The translations under genes and the position numbers were made by a program. DNA of 64,000 nt from Peribacillus sp044761985 (GTDB lineage Bacteria > Bacillota > Bacilli > Bacillales > DSM-1321). Below, in pieces: positions 60,762-64,000 of this stretch; positions within the stretch are counted from its first letter, which is position 1, and every line of letters begins with the position of its first letter. The stretch covers positions 186,001 to 250,000 of the forward strand of contig NZ_JBIWDK010000001.1 in NCBI RefSeq assembly GCF_044761985.1, read 5' to 3'. The notes below the pieces were generated by a model. That model worked only from the letters and a program-made list of their open reading frames with translations. It had not been told where the DNA came from and made no database searches.

Positions 60762-62183
60762 ATGGCTGAAGAATATGATCTTGTCATTCTTGGCGGAGGA
60801 ACCGGAGGGTATGTTGCAGCAATCAGGGCGGCACAGCTTGGTTTAAAAACGGCAGTCGTTGAAAAAGAAAAGGTAGGCGGGACATGTTTACATAAAGGCT
60901 GTATTCCTTCCAAAGCTTTGCTAAGAAGTGCAGAGGTTTACCAAACGGCTATCAAAAGTGAGGAATTCGGTATTTTCACAGAAAACGTGAATGTGGATTT
61001 CAGCAAAGTCCAGGAACGGAAAAACAAGGTGGTCGACCAGCTTTATAGAGGGGTCCAGCACTTGATGAAGCAAGGTAAGATCCACGTTTACGAAGGAATA
61101 GGCCGAATACTTGGACCTTCCATCTTTTCACCAATGCCAGGAACAATTTCCGTGGAAATGAATAATGGTAGTGAAAATGAAATGCTGATTCCACAAAATA
61201 TCATCATTGCTACCGGTTCACGCCCAAAATCATTACCAGGTTTATCGATTGATGGGGATCTTGTCCTTTCTTCCGATGAAGCACTTCAGCTAGACAGCTT
61301 GCCAAAATCAATCATTATAGTTGGTGGAGGCGTGATAGGTATTGAATGGGCCTCGATGTTAAATGACTTTGGCGTGGAAGTAACGGTACTAGAATATGCA
61401 GATAAAATCATTCCCACAGAAGATCATGAAATTTCGGATGAAATGCTTCGCTTATTGAAGAAAAAAGGCATTACTTTTCATACAGGCGCTAAGGTGTTGC
61501 CAGAGACGCTGAAAAAAGATAAATCAGTGTCCATCACTGCAGAAATCAACGGAAAACTCGAGGAGTTCGAGGCAGATAAACTATTGGTTTCCGTTGGAAG
61601 AATGGCTAATCTTGAATCGATTGGTTTGGATAATACGGATATCGTCATTGAAAATGGATATATTGTCACAAATGAATTTTTCCAAACGAAAGAGACGCAT
61701 ATGTACGCGATTGGAGATTGCATCGGCGGTTTGCAGTTGGCCCATGTTGCTTCACATGAGGGATTGACGGCAGTTGAACACATGGCAGGAAAAAAACCGG
61801 AAAAGATCGACTATTCGCTTATATCGAAATGCATCTACTCAAGTCCAGAAGCAGCAAGCGTCGGCATGACAGAGGAACAGGCCAAAAAAGATGGATATGA
61901 ATTGAAAATTGGAAAGTTTCCATTCCGGGCTGTCGGTAAAGCCCTTGTTTATGGGGAATCGGATGGATTTGTCAAAATCATCTCGGATAAAAGAACGAAT
62001 GATATTCTGGGTGTCCACATGATTGGTCCGCATGTTACGGATATGATTTCCGAAGCTGGCCTGGCAAAGGTACTGGATGCCACCCCTTGGGAAGTGGCAA
62101 AGACGATTCACCCCCATCCGAGTCTTTCGGAAGCAATCGGAGAGGCAGCTCTCGCAGTGGATGGCCTTGCCATTCACTCATAA
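60762..62183 (+). CDS. lpdV: Dihydrolipoyl dehydrogenase of the branched-chain keto acid complex (E3)
   Basis: 473 residues from ATG 60762 (AAGGAGG seven bases before); ATG 60756 is too close. FAD loop LVILGGGTGGYVAAIRAAQLG, redox disulfide GGTCLHKGCIPSK, second nucleotide loop IIVGGGVIGIEWASML, and C-terminal His-Glu pair in HPHPSLSEAIGEAAL. Reoxidises dihydrolipoamide on BkdB. Confidence 0.96.
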   Translation: MAEEYDLVILGGGTGGYVAAIRAAQLGLKTAVVEKEKVGGTCLHKGCIPSKALLRSAEVYQTAIKSEEFGIFTENVNVDFSKVQERKNKVVDQLYRGVQHLMKQGKIHVYEGIGRILGPSIFSPMPGTISVEMNNGSENEMLIPQNIIIATGSRPKSLPGLSIDGDLVLSSDEALQLDSLPKSIIIVGGGVIGIEWASMLNDFGVEVTVLEYADKIIPTEDHEISDEMLRLLKKKGITFHTGAKVLPETLKKDKSVSITAEINGKLEEFEADKLLVSVGRMANLESIGLDNTDIVIENGYIVTNEFFQTKETHMYAIGDCIGGLQLAHVASHEGLTAVEHMAGKKPEKIDYSLISKCIYSSPEAASVGMTEEQAKKDGYELKIGKFPFRAVGKALVYGESDGFVKIISDKRTNDILGVHMIGPHVTDMISEAGLAKVLDATPWEVAKTIHPHPSLSEAIGEAALAVDGLAIHS

Positions 62184-62205
62184 AAAAGGAGGAGGTTTTT
62201 TGATA

Positions 62206-63201
62206 ATGGTGGAAACACGTCATGAACAATTGGGCTTGAATGATGAAACCGTATTAGATATGTATCGGACCATGCTGCTGTCGCGTAGGATGGATGAGCG
62301 GATGTGGCTGTTGAACCGTTCAGGGAAAATTCCTTTTGTGATTTCCTGCCAAGGGCAAGAAGCTGCACAGGTTGGAGCGGCATTTGCCTTGGATCGGCAA
62401 AAGGATTACGTATTGCCTTATTATCGGGACGTCGGAGTCGTCTTGTCATTTGGAATGACGGCGAAAGAATTGATGCTATCAGGATTTGCCAAAGCCGAGG
62501 ATCCCAATTCCGGGGGAAGGCAAATGCCAGGTCACTTTGGACAAAAGAAAAACCGGATCGTTACGGGTTCTTCTCCGGTAACTACACAGGTACCACATGC
62601 AGTGGGAATTGCCCTTGCAGGGAAAATGGAAGGAAAGGACTTGGTGACATTCGTCACGTTTGGGGAAGGTTCATCCAATCAAGGTGATTTTCATGAAGGG
62701 GCAAACTTTGCAGGCGTCCATAAGCTTCCAGTCATCTTTATGTGTGAAAACAACCAATACGCCATATCCGTTCCTATATCCAAACAGCTTTCCTGTGAAA
62801 AGGTATCGGACCGGGCAATTGGATACGGCATGCCTGGAATCACGGTGGATGGCAATGATCCGTTGGAGGTATATAAAGCGGTTAAAGAAGCGGCTGATCG
62901 CGCTCGTAGAGGAGAAGGCCCCACTTTAGTTGAAACCGTTTCATATAGGCTGACTCCCCATTCAAGTGATGACGATGACCGCAGTTATCGTGAAGCTGAA
63001 GAAGTGGCTGAAGCGAAAACAAAAGATTCCATCATGACTTTTGGAGCGTATTTAAAGGAAGCGGGTATCATGGATGAAACCCTTGAAAAACAACTTAATG
63101 ATGAAGTGATGAAAATAGTGAACGAAGCTACAGATTACGCCGAACATGCTCCATATCCGAAAGCTGAAAGCGCTATGGATCATGTTTACGAACAAAAGTA
63201 A
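62206..63201 (+). CDS. bkdAA: Branched-chain 2-keto acid dehydrogenase E1 alpha
   Basis: 331 residues from ATG 62206 (GGAGGAGG ten bases upstream; TTG 62200 is possible). Thiamine-diphosphate motif FGEGSSNQGDFHEGANFAGVHKLPVIFMCENN and phosphorylation-loop-like YRLTPHSSDDDDRSYR. Decarboxylates branched keto acids, supplying primers for iso and anteiso fatty acids. Confidence 0.96.
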   Translation: MVETRHEQLGLNDETVLDMYRTMLLSRRMDERMWLLNRSGKIPFVISCQGQEAAQVGAAFALDRQKDYVLPYYRDVGVVLSFGMTAKELMLSGFAKAEDPNSGGRQMPGHFGQKKNRIVTGSSPVTTQVPHAVGIALAGKMEGKDLVTFVTFGEGSSNQGDFHEGANFAGVHKLPVIFMCENNQYAISVPISKQLSCEKVSDRAIGYGMPGITVDGNDPLEVYKAVKEAADRARRGEGPTLVETVSYRLTPHSSDDDDRSYREAEEVAEAKTKDSIMTFGAYLKEAGIMDETLEKQLNDEVMKIVNEATDYAEHAPYPKAESAMDHVYEQK

Positions 63202-63213
63202 GGGGGGAAAAGG

Positions 63214-64000
63214 ATGTCGGTAATTTCTTATATAGATGCGGTGACAATGGCAATGCGCGAAGAGATGGAAAGAGATTCGCGAGTATTCGTTTTGGGGGAG
63301 GATGTCGGGAAAAAGGGCGGAGTCTTTAAGGCGACAAATGGTCTATATGAGCAATTCGGTGAATCAAGGGTCATCGATACGCCCCTTGCAGAGTCAGCGA
63401 TTGCTGGTGTAGGAATTGGGGCAGCCATGTATGGACTACGACCTATTGCCGAAATCCAATTTGCCGATTTTATCATGCCCGCTGTAAATCAAATTGTTTC
63501 CGAAGCGGCAAAGATCCGTTATCGTTCCAATAATGATTGGAACTGCCCAATGGTCATCCGTGCTCCGTATGGTGGCGGAGTTCACGGAGCGTTATATCAT
63601 TCCCAATCCGTGGAAGCTATGTTCGCGAACCAACCAGGATTGAAAATTGTGATGCCTTCAACCCCATATGATGTAAAAGGCTTGCTTAAAGCTGCCATTC
63701 GCGACGAGGATCCGGTACTTTTCTTTGAACATAAGCGTGCGTACCGTTTGATTAAAGGCGAAGTTCCGAATGATGATTATGTACTGCCAATCGGTAAAGC
63801 TGATGTGAAAAGAGAGGGAGAGGACATCACGGTCATAACCTATGGGCTTTGTGTTCACTTTGCTCTCCAAGCGGCAGAAAAACTAGCAATGGATGGTATT
63901 TCAGCGCATATTTTAGATTTGCGCACCGTATATCCGTTGGATAAGGAAGCGATCATAGAAGCGGCTTCCAAAACGGGTAAGGTCTTATTGGTTACAGAAG
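63214..64000 (+). CDS. bkdAB: Branched-chain 2-keto acid dehydrogenase E1 beta, 3' end cut off
   Basis: About 262 of ~327 residues are inside the window, starting MSVISYIDAVTMAMREEM with GGGGGGAAAAGG before ATG 63214. Transketolase pyrimidine domain signatures VLGEDVGKKGGVFKAT, DTPLAESAIAGVGIGAA, APYGGGVHGALYHSQS. Forms the alpha2-beta2 E1 with BkdAA. bkdB is expected just beyond the window. Confidence 0.97.
   Translation, partial: MSVISYIDAVTMAMREEMERDSRVFVLGEDVGKKGGVFKATNGLYEQFGESRVIDTPLAESAIAGVGIGAAMYGLRPIAEIQFADFIMPAVNQIVSEAAKIRYRSNNDWNCPMVIRAPYGGGVHGALYHSQSVEAMFANQPGLKIVMPSTPYDVKGLLKAAIRDEDPVLFFEHKRAYRLIKGEVPNDDYVLPIGKADVKREGEDITVITYGLCVHFALQAAEKLAMDGISAHILDLRTVYPLDKEAIIEAASKTGKVLLVTE

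Noticed and set aside
1..64000. CRISPR arrays, tRNA or rRNA genes, insertion sequences, prophage genes
   Set aside because: No direct repeat arrays, cloverleaf signatures, transposase or phage proteins were seen on either strand.

Overview
The window is a chromosomal segment of a low-GC, endospore-forming Firmicute of the Bacillaceae. It carries the spoIIIA operon, spoIVB, spo0A and splB, the competence operon comG, and a gene order that follows the yqg-yqh-yqi segment of Bacillus subtilis almost gene for gene. Small differences from B. subtilis (no yqgS, mntR, yqhV, ptb or buk at their usual places; an added B12-dependent ribonucleotide reductase) suggest a Bacillus/Peribacillus-type relative. 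The species is inference only. I see no rRNA, tRNA, CRISPR array, prophage or insertion sequence.

Layout. 1-6.5 kb: end of glcK, then yqgT, yqgU, yqgW, yqgX, a MidA-type methyltransferase, yqgY and a cysteine-containing winged-helix regulator. 6.7-11.6 kb: the Spx-family gene mgsR and the seven-gene comG pseudopilus operon with yqzE. 11.6-14.1 kb: yqhG-yqhH (helicase) on the minus strand. 14.4-18.6 kb: a tandem glycine riboswitch and gcvT-gcvPA-gcvPB. 18.7-20.2 kb: yqhL and lipM. 20.2-26.6 kb: a more variable block with nrdJ, an esterase-PadR operon, an MFS transporter and a small unknown protein. 26.6-33.2 kb: splB, yqhO, yqhP, yqhQ, yqhR, aroQ, yqhT, efp. 33.3-38.6 kb: spoIIIAA-AH. 39.1-41.5 kb: accB-accC-yqhY. 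41.9-51.4 kb: nusB, folD, xseA-xseB-ispA, dxs-yqxC, argR-recN. 51.5-55.9 kb: spoIVB, spo0A and a DUF342/FapA protein. 55.9-64 kb: yqiK, yqzF and the branched-chain keto acid (bkd) locus, cut by the window end inside bkdAB.

How the genes connect. Several modules serve sporulation: Spo0A starts it, the SpoIIIA proteins form the mother-cell side of the feeding-tube channel, SpoIVB signals sigma-K activation, and SplB repairs spore DNA. LipM, the Gcv proteins, LpdV and BkdAA/AB are linked through lipoylated complexes. AccB/AccC and the Bkd pathway both feed fatty-acid synthesis, the latter supplying branched primers.

Most notable signals not explained by the gene list: (1) a two-part hairpin between a strong Shine-Dalgarno and the comGC start codon that would fold the two to normal spacing; (2) a sigma-H-like promoter, matching spo0A's, in the only space available upstream of comGA; (3) a perfect 15-bp inverted repeat with a TTCG loop overlapping the spo0A sigma-H -35 and flanked by two perfect 0A boxes; (4) an apparent AUU start of spoIIIAD; (5) a textbook PadR promoter with twin palindromic operators; (6) a bkd operon lacking ptb and buk; (7) a YqhL rhodanese that lost its catalytic cysteine.
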